A stretch of 64,000 bases of DNA from Marisediminitalea lipolytica (lineage in GTDB: Bacteria > Pseudomonadota > Gammaproteobacteria > Enterobacterales > Alteromonadaceae): NCBI RefSeq assembly GCF_001758465.1, contig NZ_MJIC01000015.1, positions 1 to 64,000 of the forward strand, written 5' to 3'. Positions 20,669-29,815 of this stretch are shown piece after piece (position 1 is the first letter of the stretch; each line of letters begins with the position of its first letter). Both the position numbers and the translations under genes were made by a program. Below the pieces are notes generated by a model, which ran no database searches, was not told where the DNA came from, and saw only the letters and a list, made by a program, of their open reading frames with translations.

Positions 20669-22201
20669 ATGGACAAATTATCTGCGCAAGGAATCGCTGT
20701 ATTAACGCTGTTAGGTATAACTTTAGGAGCACAGGCGGCAACCACCGTGTCGCCTGCCGACAAAGGTAAACCCGGAGAGATCACTCAGTACGGCTCATTT
20801 GTAATGCAAAAATTGCTCGGCGAAATGGGCTTAAGTCTCGACGAGACAGAAAAAGAGCAAGCAATAGACGAAGAAAAACGTAAGCCTGCGCCTATTCCGG
20901 AGCCCCTGCCCGATCCTGAGCCACAGCCTGAACCCGAGCCGCAGCCTGAACCTGAGCCGCAGCCTGAACCTGAGCCGCAGCCTGAGCCCGAACCACAGCC
21001 TGAACCCGAACCACAGCCTGAACCCGAGCCGCAGCCTGAACCTGAGCCACAGCCTGAACCCGAGCCGCAGCCTGAACCTGAGCCGCAGCCTGAACCTGAG
21101 CCGCAGCCTGAACCTGAGCCGCAGCCTGAACCTGAGCCAGAACCAAAGAAAAAAGGCTACGCCAATAATGTCTATTCAGGCATGAATGACATGATGAAGA
21201 ATTTTAAAAAGAGTTATCGCGACACCGTTGATCGCTGGACCGATGACTACAATAAAATTGTACGCAAATGGGGGATCGCCAAACGAGAATATAATCGCAA
21301 GGAGAAACAGTATCTCGAAACCACCTTTGATCTGGCCTCGATGGGACAGACGTTGCAGGGTAGCGCATCATTACAGTCCAGGCCTTCGGACGACCCCTTA
21401 GCCAATATGGAGCCCGGCGACTTTTACGTTATCCCGTCAGCGATGGAAGTGCCAATTCGCAATCAGGAGCGCCGGGGAACCTGCGCCGCCTTTACCGGTA
21501 TTCGCGCAGTAGAGACATTACTGGCGGAACATCCGCAATATCTGCAATATGAATTGGATTTATCTGAGCAACACTTCTACTGGATAAGCCGCCCGGATTG
21601 TATTGATAAGGCCTGTAACAATGTTAAGTCCAGTGACGGCTCTGATTTTGATGTAGGCTTTGTACTGTCGAAGGAGTCTCACCCGGTTTTTGCCATCAGG
21701 CGAGAACAGGCCTGCCCTTACATTCCGGTTAGTAACGCAGATAATCTGACTTACACACCACTAACCAATTCCTGCTTAGAAGAAGACCAAGGGCTATTGC
21801 GGGTAACGGGCATACATCAGGATTTCACCATCCCGGATATTCTGAAGCATATTCGGGCAAACCGACCAGTAGCCGCCGGATTTACGCTCACTAAAAGCTA
21901 TATGCGCACCAATGGCCTGGTCAGAGCAAAAGATCCGGTTAACCAAAAAGCGGCCGGCGGCATGCACGCGGCAGGTCATGCTATGTTGTTAATTGGGTAT
22001 ATCGTGTTGCCCGAATCAATGCGTGCCGACGAAGGACGCTATTGCGCCATTATGGCTAACAGCTGGGGCGAAGGTTATGGTGCAGGTGGATACGCTTGTC
22101 TTACCGAACAGTGGATGGAGGATAACCTGATCAGGCCTTACCCTGACAATCAGACAAAGGGCATGCTCACCGCCATAGACCAGGTGAGTTTTGTTGAATA
22201 A
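20669..22201 (+). CDS. Exported papain-family (C1A) cysteine protease with Pro/Glu/Gln repeat stalk
   Basis: A 510-residue exported protein. The signal peptide ends near AQAA (residue 24). A Pro/Glu/Gln stalk, residues 86-157, consists of twelve six-residue QPEPEP units. The papain-like domain fills about 245-510. The full catalytic set is visible: Gln266 and Cys272 in [11 protein letters not shown], His437 in GHAMLLIGY and Asn464 in [13 protein letters not shown]. Spacing matches papain (Gln six residues before Cys). No classical inhibitory propeptide is recognisable; residues 160-245 are helical and could take that place. Papain-type proteases are uncommon in gammaproteobacteria. It is the last gene of the envelope operon and converges on trkH with a 21 bp gap. 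Confidence 0.87.
   Translation: MDKLSAQGIAVLTLLGITLGAQAATTVSPADKGKPGEITQYGSFVMQKLLGEMGLSLDETEKEQAIDEEKRKPAPIPEPLPDPEPQPEPEPQPEPEPQPEPEPQPEPEPQPEPEPQPEPEPQPEPEPQPEPEPQPEPEPQPEPEPQPEPEPQPEPEPEPKKKGYANNVYSGMNDMMKNFKKSYRDTVDRWTDDYNKIVRKWGIAKREYNRKEKQYLETTFDLASMGQTLQGSASLQSRPSDDPLANMEPGDFYVIPSAMEVPIRNQERRGTCAAFTGIRAVETLLAEHPQYLQYELDLSEQHFYWISRPDCIDKACNNVKSSDGSDFDVGFVLSKESHPVFAIRREQACPYIPVSNADNLTYTPLTNSCLEEDQGLLRVTGIHQDFTIPDILKHIRANRPVAAGFTLTKSYMRTNGLVRAKDPVNQKAAGGMHAAGHAMLLIGYIVLPESMRADEGRYCAIMANSWGEGYGAGGYACLTEQWMEDNLIRPYPDNQTKGMLTAIDQVSFVE
20924..21139 (+). repeat. Twelve tandem 18 bp repeats coding QPEPEP
   Basis: Twelve copies of an 18 bp unit, close to CAGCCTGAACCTGAGCCG, lie in frame in the papain-like gene. 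Copies differ mainly at third codon positions. The repeat is open in other frames too, giving a false Ala/Gln/Val-rich open frame on the minus strand. Copy number is likely to vary by slippage, changing stalk length by six residues per unit. Confidence 0.95.
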
Positions 22202-22222
22202 TTCAGTTCGCTGGCGTGGTAA

Positions 22223-23674
22223 TTAGCCGCGCCAGAAAGTGGGCGAAAACAAGACCAGTAAAGAAAAGACTTCCAGACGACCAAACAACATGGCAACCAC
22301 GAGTAACCATTTGCCGCTGTCGCTGACATCGGCAAAGGTGCCTGCCACAGAGCCTAACCCGGGGCCCAGGTTATTCAGCGTAGCAGCGGTTGCGGTAAAG
22401 GCAGAGATGTTATCCAGGCCGGTGGCAATCAGGCCTATCATAATCACAACAAACACAATCGCGTAAGCCGAGAAGAACCCCCACACAGCTTCTACCACGC
22501 GGTCAGGCATGGCCCTTTCACCCAGCTTAACCGAGTACACTGCTTTAGGATGGATGAGCCGATCAATCTCCCGCTTCCCCTGTAAAAAGAGCAGATAAAC
22601 CCGGATCACCTTAAGACCACCACCGGTAGACCCGGCACAGCCACCAATAAAACTGGAAAAAATCAGTAATATGGGCAAAAACGATGGCCAGTTAGCAAAA
22701 TCAGTCGTAGCAAAACCCGCAGTGGTGCTAATGGATACGGCCTGAATAACAGCCTGATCCAGCGCTTCTTCTGCATTACTAAAGTGATTATGAAAAACCA
22801 GCACCAAAAAACAAACGCTGATCAGCGCCGCCTGAATAAACAAAAACGCTTTTAACTCCGGGTCCTGCCAGTACCCTTTTAACGTACGCCCACTGGCAGC
22901 TGCGTAATGCAAAGAAAAGTTAAACGCGGCAATAATTAAAAACAGCGCGCAGATAGCGTTTACCACCGGACTGTCAAAATAGCCCAGGCTGGCATCGTGA
23001 GTGGAAAAACCGCCAATGGCAATGGTCGAAAATGAGTGGCAGATTGCGTCAAACCAGTTCATACCCGCAAACCAATAAGCCAGGGTGCAGGCACAGGTTA
23101 ACGATAAATAGATATACCAAAGATGTTTGGCAGTATCGGCTATCCGCGGGGTCATTTTAGAGTCTTTCACGGGCCCCGGCGTTTCAGCCCGGTACAGCTG
23201 CATGCCCCCAACCCCCAGAATAGGCAGAATGGCTACGGCCAATACAATGATCCCCATACCGCCGAGCCACTGTAACTGCTGGCGATAAAACTGGACAGAG
23301 TGAGGCAAAAAGTCGATCCCCTCTATCACCGTTGCGCCGGTTGTGGTTAATCCGGAAAACGATTCAAAAAACGCATCGGTAACAGTCATCGAGGGCTGTT
23401 CGAGGAGAATAAATGGAATGGCACCAAAACTGGCCAGTACCGACCAGAACAGCACAACAATTAAAAACCCTTCCCGGGCCCGCAGATCCTGACGATGAGA
23501 ACGGTAGGGATACCAAAACGCGCAGCCGGTAAGAATACAGAGGATGAAAGCTAAAAAGAATGGCAAGCCACTACCGTCTTCGTAAATCAGAGAAACGATC
23601 GCTGGCGGGATCATGGTTACTGAAAACAATGCAACCAGAAGGCCCAGGATACGAATGATGGCGCGATAATGCAT
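22223..23674 (-). CDS. trkH: Trk potassium uptake protein TrkH
   Basis: TrkH (483 residues, identical in length to E. coli TrkH) is the K+-translocating inner-membrane subunit of the Trk system. Four M1-P-M2 repeats are expected; the selectivity-filter segments are visible as SGLTTTGATV, STIAIGGFSTH, STTAGFATTDF and NNLGPGLGSVAGTFADVSDSGK, and a glycine-rich FIGGCAGSTGGGLK loop is typical. It converges on the papain-like gene. Its cytoplasmic partner trkA lies about 7 kb away. Confidence 0.96.
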   Translation of the reverse strand: MHYRAIIRILGLLVALFSVTMIPPAIVSLIYEDGSGLPFFLAFILCILTGCAFWYPYRSHRQDLRAREGFLIVVLFWSVLASFGAIPFILLEQPSMTVTDAFFESFSGLTTTGATVIEGIDFLPHSVQFYRQQLQWLGGMGIIVLAVAILPILGVGGMQLYRAETPGPVKDSKMTPRIADTAKHLWYIYLSLTCACTLAYWFAGMNWFDAICHSFSTIAIGGFSTHDASLGYFDSPVVNAICALFLIIAAFNFSLHYAAASGRTLKGYWQDPELKAFLFIQAALISVCFLVLVFHNHFSNAEEALDQAVIQAVSISTTAGFATTDFANWPSFLPILLIFSSFIGGCAGSTGGGLKVIRVYLLFLQGKREIDRLIHPKAVYSVKLGERAMPDRVVEAVWGFFSAYAIVFVVIMIGLIATGLDNISAFTATAATLNNLGPGLGSVAGTFADVSDSGKWLLVVAMLFGRLEVFSLLVLFSPTFWRG

Positions 23675-23767
23675 TTTAAGTGGTTAGCTTTTTATTTTGT
23701 TATTAAATTGGTGCAACCTTCACTATATAGCGAAAGCTGCACACAACCAAGTAAACACTTGCAATTA

Positions 23768-24424
23768 CTACTTTAATGCAAAGACTGCCTGAACCATTTT
23801 GTCCAGTCCCTCGGCAACCTCTAACATATTCTGACCCAACATGTATGCAGGTGTAGTCACTAGTTTGGCATCCTGGTCAATAACCACGTCGGTCACAGTG
23901 CAGTTTTGGTGTTTAACACCAAATTGTTCCAGCGCGCTGGCGGTACCTTCATCATTACCAATAGTTAAGTTTACGCTGGTACCGTATACCTTAGCCGCCA
24001 ATGCCGGGGCAATACAGGCGTAGGCAGCAGGTTTACCGGCTTCTGCAAACGCTTTACAAACGCTAAGGACATCTTCATCAAACTGGCAGTCCGGTCCGTC
24101 AATCGCAAAGGTACACAGGTTCTTAGCCGCTCCAAAGCCACCGGGTAAAATCAGCAAATCAAAATCGTCTGCATTACACTCGGTAACGGGTTTTACTTTA
24201 CCACGGGTAATACGCGCAGATTCTGCCAGTACATTGCGGGATTCACCTTCAACCACCTCGCCAGTAAGGTGATTAACAACATGCAGTTGTGGCTTGTCCG
24301 GAGCAAAACACTGGTAACTACCTCCATGTTTAAGAATGCTTAACAGGGTTAACACCGACTCATGAATTTCTGCGCCATCATAAACACCACAGCCACTCAG
24401 AATTACTGCTACTTTTTTCATCAT
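23768..24424 (-). CDS. elbB: Glyoxalase ElbB (DJ-1/PfpI superfamily)
   Basis: ElbB (218 residues) is a DJ-1/PfpI superfamily protein. E. coli ElbB has weak glyoxalase III activity and was linked to isoprenoid synthesis, but its true role is open. The visible elements are the start KKVAVILSGCGVYDGAEIHE, DLLILPGGFGAAKNL and the nucleophilic-elbow cysteine in YACIAPALAAK. Two adjacent ATG codons (24424 and 24421) are possible starts behind a GGAGA site. It stands alone and is divergent from polA across a 391 bp gap. Confidence 0.92.
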   Translation of the reverse strand: MMKKVAVILSGCGVYDGAEIHESVLTLLSILKHGGSYQCFAPDKPQLHVVNHLTGEVVEGESRNVLAESARITRGKVKPVTECNADDFDLLILPGGFGAAKNLCTFAIDGPDCQFDEDVLSVCKAFAEAGKPAAYACIAPALAAKVYGTSVNLTIGNDEGTASALEQFGVKHQNCTVTDVVIDQDAKLVTTPAYMLGQNMLEVAEGLDKMVQAVFALK

Positions 24425-24579
24425 CTTGTCTCCATACTTTGTTAATCAAGGCTTATGCAATTTGATTTTATTAATCACAATAAACCGTCCAAAATTGTAT
24501 CAACCAAAACTGGGATTTCTACCGGTATATGCTAAATTACTTGGTGCGCTGGCAACTGGCCAAATATTAGCCACTTCGG

Positions 24580-24746
24580 TTATCCACAATAATATATGGA
24601 AATAATAAAGCAGGATAGAGTCTGCAAAACTTTTATTTTTCCCTTTAATTTCAATTATATCTGACACGATCATCGCAGAGATCGGATCGCGCTCAGAAAA
24701 ACATTGATCACATTAGATCACAAAGTTATCCACAACGTTGCGGATC
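24580..24746. promoter_or_regulatory. DnaA boxes and GATC cluster upstream of polA
   Basis: The elbB-polA gap holds two perfect DnaA boxes TTATCCACA (24580-24588 and 24726-24734). Six GATC sites lie within 24668-24746. The rest of the gap (24425-24815) is AT-rich and must carry the divergent elbB and polA promoters. Control of polA by DnaA and by SeqA/Dam is an inference. Confidence 0.65.
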
Positions 24747-24815
24747 GCAACGGTAGCCAATAATTGCTGCGTGTGGCATCCTTCAGCACAGATTAAAGCA
24801 AGAGAATTTTATATC

Positions 24816-27596
24816 ATGTCGTCCCCTTCAAAGCCCCCGTTTATCCTCGTTGATGGCTCATCTTATCTGTTCAGAGCTTTTCACGGATTGCCACCGCTAA
24901 CAAACTCTAAAGGCCAGGATACCGGCGCGATCTATGGTGTGATCAATATGCTGAAAAGCCTGATCAAACAGTATAATCCTACCCACATCGGAGTGGTCTT
25001 CGACGCCAAAGGAAAAACCTTCAGAGATGATATCTATCCTGAGTACAAAGCCAATCGTCCGCCAATGCCTGAAGAGTTACGCTCACAGATAGCGCCGCTG
25101 CATGAAATCATCAAGGCCATGGGGTTACCGCTGATTATTGAAGAAGGCGTTGAAGCCGACGACGTTATCGGTACCCTGGCTCGTCAGGCCGGTGAGCAAG
25201 GTATCGATACACTGATCAGTACCGGCGATAAAGATATGGCGCAGTTAGTTAATGAGCATGTCACACTGATCAACACGATGAACAATCAGCTTATGGATGT
25301 GCAGGGCGTAAACGATAAATTTGGCATTCCCCCTGAGCTCATCATTGATTTTCTGGCGCTGAAGGGCGACAAGGTTGATAACATTCCTGGTGTACCAGGC
25401 GTTGGGGATAAAAGTGCACAAGGCTTGCTGAACGGTATTGGCGGCATTGAAGCGATCTATGAGAACCTGGATAAAATTGCCGGACTGGATTTTCGTGGTG
25501 CGAAAACCCTGGGCAAAAAGATGGCTGAATTTGAAGAGCAAGCCCGATTGTCTTATCGGCTTGCCACGATTGACGTTGATCTGAAGCTGGATTATGCCCC
25601 TGAAACCCTGACACCAACCCAGGCCGATAACGAAAAACTGGCCGATCTGTTCAGCGAATACGAATTTAAGCGTTGGTATACTGAAGTCACCAGCAGTCAG
25701 GCAGCAACACAAACTGCCGCTGAGACAACACCAGCTCAAACCGAAAATACAGACGAAGCCCCGGTAACCGCCGCTGAAGATATCGAAGTGAATTACACTA
25801 CGATCCTGGATGAAGCCACATTTAACCAGTGGTTTGATATAATTAAGCAGGCCGAACTGGTTGCCTTTGATACCGAAACCACCAGTCTGGATTATATGGA
25901 AGCCGAGCTGGTAGGCATGTCTTTTTGTATGGAGCCTGGCGTGGCTGCTTATTTACCAGTGGCGCATGACTACCCTGGCGCGCCGGAGCAGCTTTCCCGC
26001 GACTGGGTGCTGGAACAACTCAAACCCTGGCTGGAAAGTGCATCGCAAATCAAGGTCGGGCAACACCTGAAGTACGACAAAAATGTGCTGGCTAATTACG
26101 ATATCGTACTGGATGGTATTGGTTTTGACACCATGCTGGAATCCTACGTACTCAATAGTACCGGTAGTCGCCATGACATGGATACTCTGGCACAGAATTA
26201 CCTGAATCATCGCACCGTGCACTATGAGGAGATAGCCGGCAAAGGCGCTAAGCAGCTTACGTTTAATCAGATTGATTTGGAGCAGGCCGCGTTTTATGCC
26301 GCCGAAGACGCCGATATCACGCTACGCCTGCACCAGGTGCTGTGGCCGAAAGTTCAGGCCGAAGATACGCTTAAAAGAATCTTGCTGGAAATAGAAGTAC
26401 CGCTGGCCTCTATTTTGTCCCGCATGGAACAGCAAGGCGTGTTAATTGACAGTCAGCAACTGCTGCAACAAAGCCAGCAGCTGGCTACCCGCATCGTCGA
26501 GCTGGAAAAAGAAGTGCATGACATGGCCGGCGAGAGTTTTAATTTAGGTTCCACCAAACAGTTACAGACCATCCTGTTTGAAAAAATGGAGCTGCCGGTT
26601 ATTAAGAAAACGCCTAAGGGTGCACCTTCAACATCTGAAGAAGTATTACAGGAACTCGCGCTGGACTATCCGTTGCCAGCACTGATTATGGAATACCGCG
26701 GCCTGACCAAACTTAAGAATACCTATACCGATAAGCTGCCCAAAATGACCAACCACCGGACAGGTCGTGTGCATACCTCTTATCATCAGGCGGTAACTGC
26801 GACCGGTCGTTTGTCCTCTACCGATCCAAACCTGCAGAATATTCCAATTCGCAATGAGGAAGGCCGCCGCGTTCGCAAAGCCTTTATTGCCCGGGATGGT
26901 TATAAAGTCGTGGCCGCCGATTACTCACAAATCGAGCTGCGGATTATGGCGCACCTGTCGGGCGATAAAGGGTTACTCGACGCATTTGCTCACGGCAAGG
27001 ATATTCACCGCGCCACTGCTGCCGAAGTCTTTAATGTAGCGGAAAATGAGGTGACCGATAATCAACGCCGCAGTGCTAAGGCCATCAACTTTGGCCTGAT
27101 TTACGGTATGTCAGCCTTTGGTCTGGCCAAGCAGCTGCATGTAAGCCGTGGCGAAGCTCAGGAATACATGGACTTATACTTTAAACGCTATCCGGGCGTA
27201 CTCGACTATATGGACCGTACCCGGGAATTCGCTAAAGCAAACGGTTATGTAGAAACCGTTTTTGGCCGCCGCTTATATTTACCGGAAATTAAATCGAGTA
27301 ACGGTGCGCGACGCAAAGGTGCAGAGCGGGCCGCTATCAACGCGCCAATGCAAGGTACTGCCGCTGATATTATTAAAATGGCCATGATCCAGGTAGACGA
27401 CTGGATACGTCAGGCAGATAACGATGATGTGGTGATGATTATGCAGGTTCACGATGAACTGGTGTTTGAAATTAAACAGGATGTTCTCGATAGCAAGGTC
27501 GATAAAATTGTCGAGCTTATGGAACAGGCCGCTGTATTAGCTGTACCCCTGAAAGTAGAAGCCGGAAAGGGTGATAATTGGGAAGAAGCGCACTAA
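24816..27596 (+). CDS. polA: DNA polymerase I PolA
   Basis: DNA polymerase I (926 residues; E. coli 928) fills gaps and removes RNA primers. Three domains are intact. The 5' nuclease (about 1-290) starts [16 protein letters not shown]. The 3'-5' exonuclease (about 325-520) has Asp352 and Glu354 in DTETTSLD. The polymerase has Asp702 in DYSQIELR, the O-helix [10 protein letters not shown] and Asp880 in VHDE. The start [14 protein letters not shown] at 24816 fits the family. An in-frame extension of 26 residues back to 24738 is not conserved. Spot 42 RNA follows downstream as in enterobacteria. Confidence 0.97.
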   Translation: MSSPSKPPFILVDGSSYLFRAFHGLPPLTNSKGQDTGAIYGVINMLKSLIKQYNPTHIGVVFDAKGKTFRDDIYPEYKANRPPMPEELRSQIAPLHEIIKAMGLPLIIEEGVEADDVIGTLARQAGEQGIDTLISTGDKDMAQLVNEHVTLINTMNNQLMDVQGVNDKFGIPPELIIDFLALKGDKVDNIPGVPGVGDKSAQGLLNGIGGIEAIYENLDKIAGLDFRGAKTLGKKMAEFEEQARLSYRLATIDVDLKLDYAPETLTPTQADNEKLADLFSEYEFKRWYTEVTSSQAATQTAAETTPAQTENTDEAPVTAAEDIEVNYTTILDEATFNQWFDIIKQAELVAFDTETTSLDYMEAELVGMSFCMEPGVAAYLPVAHDYPGAPEQLSRDWVLEQLKPWLESASQIKVGQHLKYDKNVLANYDIVLDGIGFDTMLESYVLNSTGSRHDMDTLAQNYLNHRTVHYEEIAGKGAKQLTFNQIDLEQAAFYAAEDADITLRLHQVLWPKVQAEDTLKRILLEIEVPLASILSRMEQQGVLIDSQQLLQQSQQLATRIVELEKEVHDMAGESFNLGSTKQLQTILFEKMELPVIKKTPKGAPSTSEEVLQELALDYPLPALIMEYRGLTKLKNTYTDKLPKMTNHRTGRVHTSYHQAVTATGRLSSTDPNLQNIPIRNEEGRRVRKAFIARDGYKVVAADYSQIELRIMAHLSGDKGLLDAFAHGKDIHRATAAEVFNVAENEVTDNQRRSAKAINFGLIYGMSAFGLAKQLHVSRGEAQEYMDLYFKRYPGVLDYMDRTREFAKANGYVETVFGRRLYLPEIKSSNGARRKGAERAAINAPMQGTAADIIKMAMIQVDDWIRQADNDDVVMIMQVHDELVFEIKQDVLDSKVDKIVELMEQAAVLAVPLKVEAGKGDNWEEAH

Positions 27597-27686
27597 AAAG
27601 GTAATTAGCTTACAAAATAAAGCAGGAAGGCGGCGAAAAATCCGGCATATTCGCCCCACTTAAAGTAATAAAATTACATTTTTGAC

Positions 27687-27715
27687 TTGCTGTTTTCGTT
27701 TCGCTTAGGTAGTCT
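27687..27715 (+). promoter_or_regulatory. Promoter of Spot 42
   Basis: A -35 TTGCTG (27687-27692) and -10 TAGTCT (27710-27715) with a 17 bp spacer place the start at the conserved GTAGGG end of Spot 42 (27723). In E. coli the gene is repressed by CRP-cAMP. No CRP site was checked here. Confidence 0.6.
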
Positions 27716-27722
27716 TGCCAAT

Positions 27723-27795
27723 GTAGGGTACAGAGGTGAGAAATCATTTTTCAAACCTTTGATTTGAGCTCCGGTCATTTGCCGGAGCTTTTTTT
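27723..27795 (+). ncRNA. spf: Spot 42 small RNA
   Basis: The first 15 bases, GTAGGGTACAGAGGT, are identical to E. coli Spot 42, a Hfq-dependent RNA that represses catabolic mRNAs in glucose. It ends in a terminator hairpin (AGCTCCGG/CCGGAGCT, 27767-27774 and 27782-27789) followed by seven T residues. The position between polA and engB is the enterobacterial one. At 73 nt it is shorter than the E. coli RNA (109 nt), and the middle sequence differs, so its target set may differ. Confidence 0.9.
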
Positions 27796-27970
27796 ATGTC
27801 TGGAATAACTTGTCACGCGGGTCTCACGGCCATCAAAAGTATCCGAAATAAATCGTCACTTCTATCAAACCGCTCTACTTTCAATTTCTAATACATTGAA
27901 AAATAAAGACAAAAAAATTAATTTAATTTTTTTAACTTTTTTCTGAACTTTTGCTGCGATTACGTACTCT

Positions 27971-28037
27971 TATAATCGGTTTTTTTATGTGTTTTCTCTC
28001 AGTCCTTAGCCCCATTCATTGAATGGGGTTATTTTTT
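27971..28037 (+). ncRNA. Possible second small RNA between spf and engB
   Basis: A consensus -10 hexamer TATAAT (27971-27976) lies after a very A/T-rich tract (27910-27945). It is followed about 35 bp later by a perfect rightward terminator: CCCCATTC/GAATGGGG (28010-28017, 28021-28028) and a T-rich tail. Both neighbours rule out a coding use: engB is on the other strand and ends at 28053. The implied transcript is about 55 nt. No good -35 at 16-18 bp is visible. The alternative is that the hairpin catches read-through from Spot 42 or polA. Confidence 0.4.
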
Positions 28038-28052
28038 ATCTGGCAGCCGCGA

Positions 28053-28685
28053 TTATTCGCCTGCACTGTCCTCAGCGACGTCTTCGTCTTTATTTAAGCC
28101 AAACCACTGATTCAGAACTGCCTCAAACTCCGGCAAACCATGTTTATTGAGAGCCGAGAAGGTTTGGACTGTGACATCCCCACAAAACGCCAGGGCAGCT
28201 TCGCGCGCCATGAGTAACTGCGCCTTGCGCTTTCCTGACTTTAATTTATCGGCTTTGGTTAACAGTGCTAACACCGGGATACCCGCATCAACTGCCCAGT
28301 GAATAAGATCCTGGTCGATATCCTTGTAGGGATGGCGAATATCCATTAACACCACCAGACCTTTCAGACTCTTACGTTGCTGCAGGTACTCGCCCAGCGA
28401 GCGCTGCCATTTTTGTTTCATGGCAATGGGCACTTTAGCGTAGCCATAGCCTGGTAAATCCACCAATCGCTTATCGGTTTCCAGCTCGAACACGTTAATT
28501 AACTGGGTACGACCAGGTGTTTTACTGGTTCTGGCCAGGTTTTTTTGACGGGTCAGGGTATTTAAGGCACTCGACTTACCGGCATTCGACCGCCCGGCAA
28601 AAGCCACTTCAATACCACTGTCATCTTTAAGATGTTTAATGTCCGGGGCGCTGATAAAAAATTTTGCTTTGCTGTAATAACTCAT
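28053..28685 (-). CDS. engB: Ribosome biogenesis GTPase EngB (YihA/YsxC)
   Basis: EngB (210 residues) is an essential small GTPase for 50S subunit assembly and cell-cycle progression. The G motifs are visible: G1 [13 protein letters not shown]2 around [10 protein letters not shown]3 DLPGYG and G4 LTKADK. The C-terminal tail is acidic. The polA-spf-engB order is the classical one; here engB is convergent with them and divergent from cytochrome c4. Confidence 0.97.
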   Translation of the reverse strand: MSYYSKAKFFISAPDIKHLKDDSGIEVAFAGRSNAGKSSALNTLTRQKNLARTSKTPGRTQLINVFELETDKRLVDLPGYGYAKVPIAMKQKWQRSLGEYLQQRKSLKGLVVLMDIRHPYKDIDQDLIHWAVDAGIPVLALLTKADKLKSGKRKAQLLMAREAALAFCGDVTVQTFSALNKHGLPEFEAVLNQWFGLNKDEDVAEDSAGE

Positions 28686-28856
28686 TAGGCACTCATAATG
28701 TCAGTTTGTCTGCTACATTAGTCGTAGTTCAATATTAAACCGATGTAATTCCATAGTTTTAGCATGGAATAGGTTTTTCTGACGCGTTAAATGTGTAAAA
28801 TACGCATGATATCACGTATATCACATCAGCCGTTGGATCCTTGTAAGAGAAAAATT

Positions 28857-29480
28857 ATGAAAAAACTGTGTTTGTTGGTTTGTTTAACCCTTGGGTTTAC
28901 TGCTTCTGTTACTGCTGAAGGAGACCCGGAAGCTGGTAAAGCAAAATCAGCTGTCTGTGCTGCCTGTCACGGACCTGATGGAAACAGTATGATCGACATG
29001 AACCCCAAAATTGCCGGTCAGCATGCAAACTATCTGGCCAAGCAATTAACCGAATTCCGTCTGGCCTCTTCTACTGGTGGCGCAGAAGGCCGAAATAACG
29101 CCGTGATGAACGGTATGGCAGCTCCTTTAAGCGACCAGGACATTGCCGACCTGGCAGCGTATTTCTCAAGTCAGGAAGCGAAACCAGGTGCAACCCCTGA
29201 AAACTTCGTAGAAGCTGGCGCTGCATTATATCGTGGTGGTGATGCCGACCGCGGTGTAACAGCTTGTATCGCTTGTCATGGTCCTAGCGGCAACGGCATG
29301 CAACTGGCTGGTTTCCCTGATATCAGTGGCCAGCACGTAGCCTACACCACTGCACAGTTAAAAGCTTTCCGTGCCGGTGAGCGTCATAATGACATGAACG
29401 GCATGATGCGCGATGTAGCCTCTAAACTTACTGACGAAGACATCGAAATCCTGGCTAACTACATTGCAGGTCTGCATTAA
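28857..29480 (+). CDS. Dihaem cytochrome c4
   Basis: A 207-residue cytochrome c4 precursor. The signal peptide (1-20, ending SVTA) exports it to the periplasm. Two c-type haem sites are present, C34AACH38 and C137IACH141, in two homologous halves, with MNGMAAPL and MNGMMRDVA carrying likely axial Met ligands. It shuttles electrons from the cytochrome bc1 complex to terminal oxidases. I chose the ATG at 28857 with a GTAAGAGA site; the upstream in-frame extension lacks export features. Its own terminator follows at 29508. Confidence 0.94.
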   Translation: MKKLCLLVCLTLGFTASVTAEGDPEAGKAKSAVCAACHGPDGNSMIDMNPKIAGQHANYLAKQLTEFRLASSTGGAEGRNNAVMNGMAAPLSDQDIADLAAYFSSQEAKPGATPENFVEAGAALYRGGDADRGVTACIACHGPSGNGMQLAGFPDISGQHVAYTTAQLKAFRAGERHNDMNGMMRDVASKLTDEDIEILANYIAGLH

Positions 29481-29507
29481 TTAGCTCTGGCTGAGCGTTT
29501 TTAACAC

Positions 29508-29546
29508 CTGGATGTTAACAAAATGTAACATCCAGAGTTGTTTTTT
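29508..29546 (+). terminator. Terminator of the cytochrome c4 gene
   Basis: A perfect 10 bp stem, CTGGATGTTA / TAACATCCAG (29508-29517, 29526-29535), is followed after a few bases by six T residues (29541-29546). Confidence 0.85.
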
Positions 29547-29571
29547 AGTTCAATTAGTGTAAGCTGATGAA

Positions 29572-29802
29572 CGTCGCGTAACCTGTTGTGAAACAGTCCG
29601 ACTCAAATAACAACAATAAAAAACAGTCTCAGGAAGAATTAATAAAGCTGTCAGGAAGACCCAGAACAACAAAATGCTCTGTTAAAAACAAAAATAAGGG
29701 GAGCACTGCAGGAAGCCAGCCGCACAGAGAAGTGCACTAACGGGAGAGGTGTCATCTGACACTCAATTAGCAAGGTGATGGTGCGATACCATCACCTTTT
29801 TT
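29572..29802 (+). ncRNA. csrC: Candidate CsrC-type CsrA-sequestering RNA
   Basis: A non-coding stretch of about 230 nt lies between the cytochrome c4 terminator and its own strong terminator (GGTGATGGT/ACCATCACC, 29774-29782 and 29788-29796, then six T). It contains five GGA motifs of CsrA type: TCAGGAAGA (29629 and 29651), AGGGGAG (29697), CAGGAAG (29709) and CGGGAGA (29741). Small hairpins such as GTGTCA/TGACAC (29749-29762) are also present. In E. coli csrC lies between engB (yihA) and yihI, and here the RNA lies between the same two genes. A weak promoter (TTGTTT, 16 bp, TAAGCT at 29560-29565) fits a start near 29572. The site count is lower than in E. coli CsrB, so identity as CsrC is an inference from synteny plus motifs. 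Confidence 0.6.
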
Positions 29803-29815
29803 ATTGCAGTAAAAT

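Noticed and set aside
20892-21146. Minus-strand frame rich in Ala, Gln and Val repeats
   Set aside because: It is the mirror of the QPEPEP repeat on the plus strand. It has no independent start or codon pattern.
24738-24815. N-terminal extension of polA
   Set aside because: The 26 extra residues cross a DnaA box and GATC sites and lie upstream of the conserved family start.
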